Shown here: one piece after another, positions 63,794-64,000 of the stretch
How positions within the stretch are numbered: the stretch's first letter is position 1
How the letters are laid out: every line of letters begins with the position of its first letter
From: Butyrivibrio sp. MB2005
GTDB taxonomy: Bacteria; Bacillota; Clostridia; Lachnospirales; Lachnospiraceae
Length of the DNA stretch: 64,000 nt
Assembly (NCBI RefSeq): GCF_000424285.1
Contig: NZ_AUJP01000012.1
Span: forward strand, 1 to 64,000
Direction: 5' to 3'
Program-made: the position numbers and the translations under genes
Notes under the pieces: model-generated
The model's database searches: none
Told to the model about the DNA's origin: nothing
The model's input: the letters and a program-made list of their open reading frames with translations, nothing else

Positions 63794-64000
63794 ATGGCAA
63801 GAGAAATGGTTGTAGTTCTTGACTTTGGCGGACAGTATAAGCAGCTGATAGCCAGACGTGTTCGTGAGTGCAACGTTTACTGCGAGATTCATCCCTATAA
63901 CATCGGGCTTGATAAGCTTAAAGAGATGAATCCCAAGGGCATCATTTTAACAGGTGGCCCCAACAGTGTGTACGGCGATCAGGCAGTATTGTGTGAGAAG
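63794..64000 (+). CDS. guaA: GMP synthase (glutamine-hydrolysing), 5' part
   Basis: Partial, cut by the window edge after 69 codons. [25 protein letters not shown] and [12 protein letters not shown] are the start of the class I glutamine amidotransferase domain of GuaA. AGAGAGAAAAT before the ATG. The 188 bases upstream hold no gene and no purine-riboswitch pattern that I can recognise. Confidence 0.93.
   Translation, partial: MAREMVVVLDFGGQYKQLIARRVRECNVYCEIHPYNIGLDKLKEMNPKGIILTGGPNSVYGDQAVLCEK

Overview
This window looks like a chromosomal segment of a low-to-mid GC Firmicute of the family Lachnospiraceae, most probably Butyrivibrio or a close relative (inference). The grounds are the gene content: a T-box-controlled ileS, MEP-pathway ispE, class 1B pyrK/pyrD, a BMP-type nucleoside importer, the putative-type aconitase, a GH9-like lipoprotein, many polytopic GT-C-type envelope proteins and frequent TTG starts. 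No rRNA or CRISPR array is present.

Layout. 1-1230: the right end of an IS256-family element, a 63-bp-spaced repeat, GC-rich repeat A, tRNA-Gly(GCC) and a GH32 remnant. 1282-6645: small enzymes (a PLC-like/tyrosine phosphatase fusion, an aminoglycoside nucleotidyltransferase-like protein, a histidine phosphatase, a methyltransferase, a NUDIX remnant) and cardiolipin synthase. 6660-6925: GC-rich repeats B and C. 6969-14931: a compact integrated element of about 7.9 kb, bounded by a 28-bp direct repeat that is the 3' end of a second, identical tRNA-Gly(GCC). It carries a small membrane protein, a secreted leucine-rich-repeat protein, a sigma-region-4-like regulator, four small unrecognised genes, a Rep protein of the CRESS-DNA type (HUH endonuclease plus superfamily 3 helicase) behind three tandem hairpins, and a tyrosine integrase. 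15098-23356: a radical SAM protein, an RNA methyltransferase and a five-gene envelope cluster (PAP2 phosphatase, two polytopic proteins, MBOAT acyltransferase, DltD/AlgX-like partner). 23450-29841: T-box and ileS, a GT-C protein, surE.

29924-39480 is a minus-strand nucleoside-salvage locus, in transcription order: BMP-type binding lipoprotein, a glycyl radical enzyme of the YjjI type with its YjjW-type activase, ABC ATPase and two permeases, cytidine deaminase, adenosine deaminase and deoxyribose-phosphate aldolase. As I recall, the YjjI/YjjW pair also sits beside the deo operon in E. coli, which suggests a conserved but unassigned step in (deoxy)nucleoside catabolism.

39670-64000: glycogen phosphorylase, aconitase, a GH9-like lipoprotein lacking the family's catalytic aspartates, an alpha/beta hydrolase, a membrane-anchored Mur ligase, a polytopic protein, D-Ala-D-Ala ligase, plsC, pyrC-pyrK-pyrD, a DUF1934-like protein, ispE, a MITE-like inverted repeat, a membrane-anchored protein, a trigger-factor-like lipoprotein, asnS, an NlpC/P60 hydrolase, dgt and the 5' part of guaA.

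The two most promising subjects are the CRESS-Rep element and the YjjI/YjjW nucleoside locus. All assignments come from reading motifs; no database search was run.
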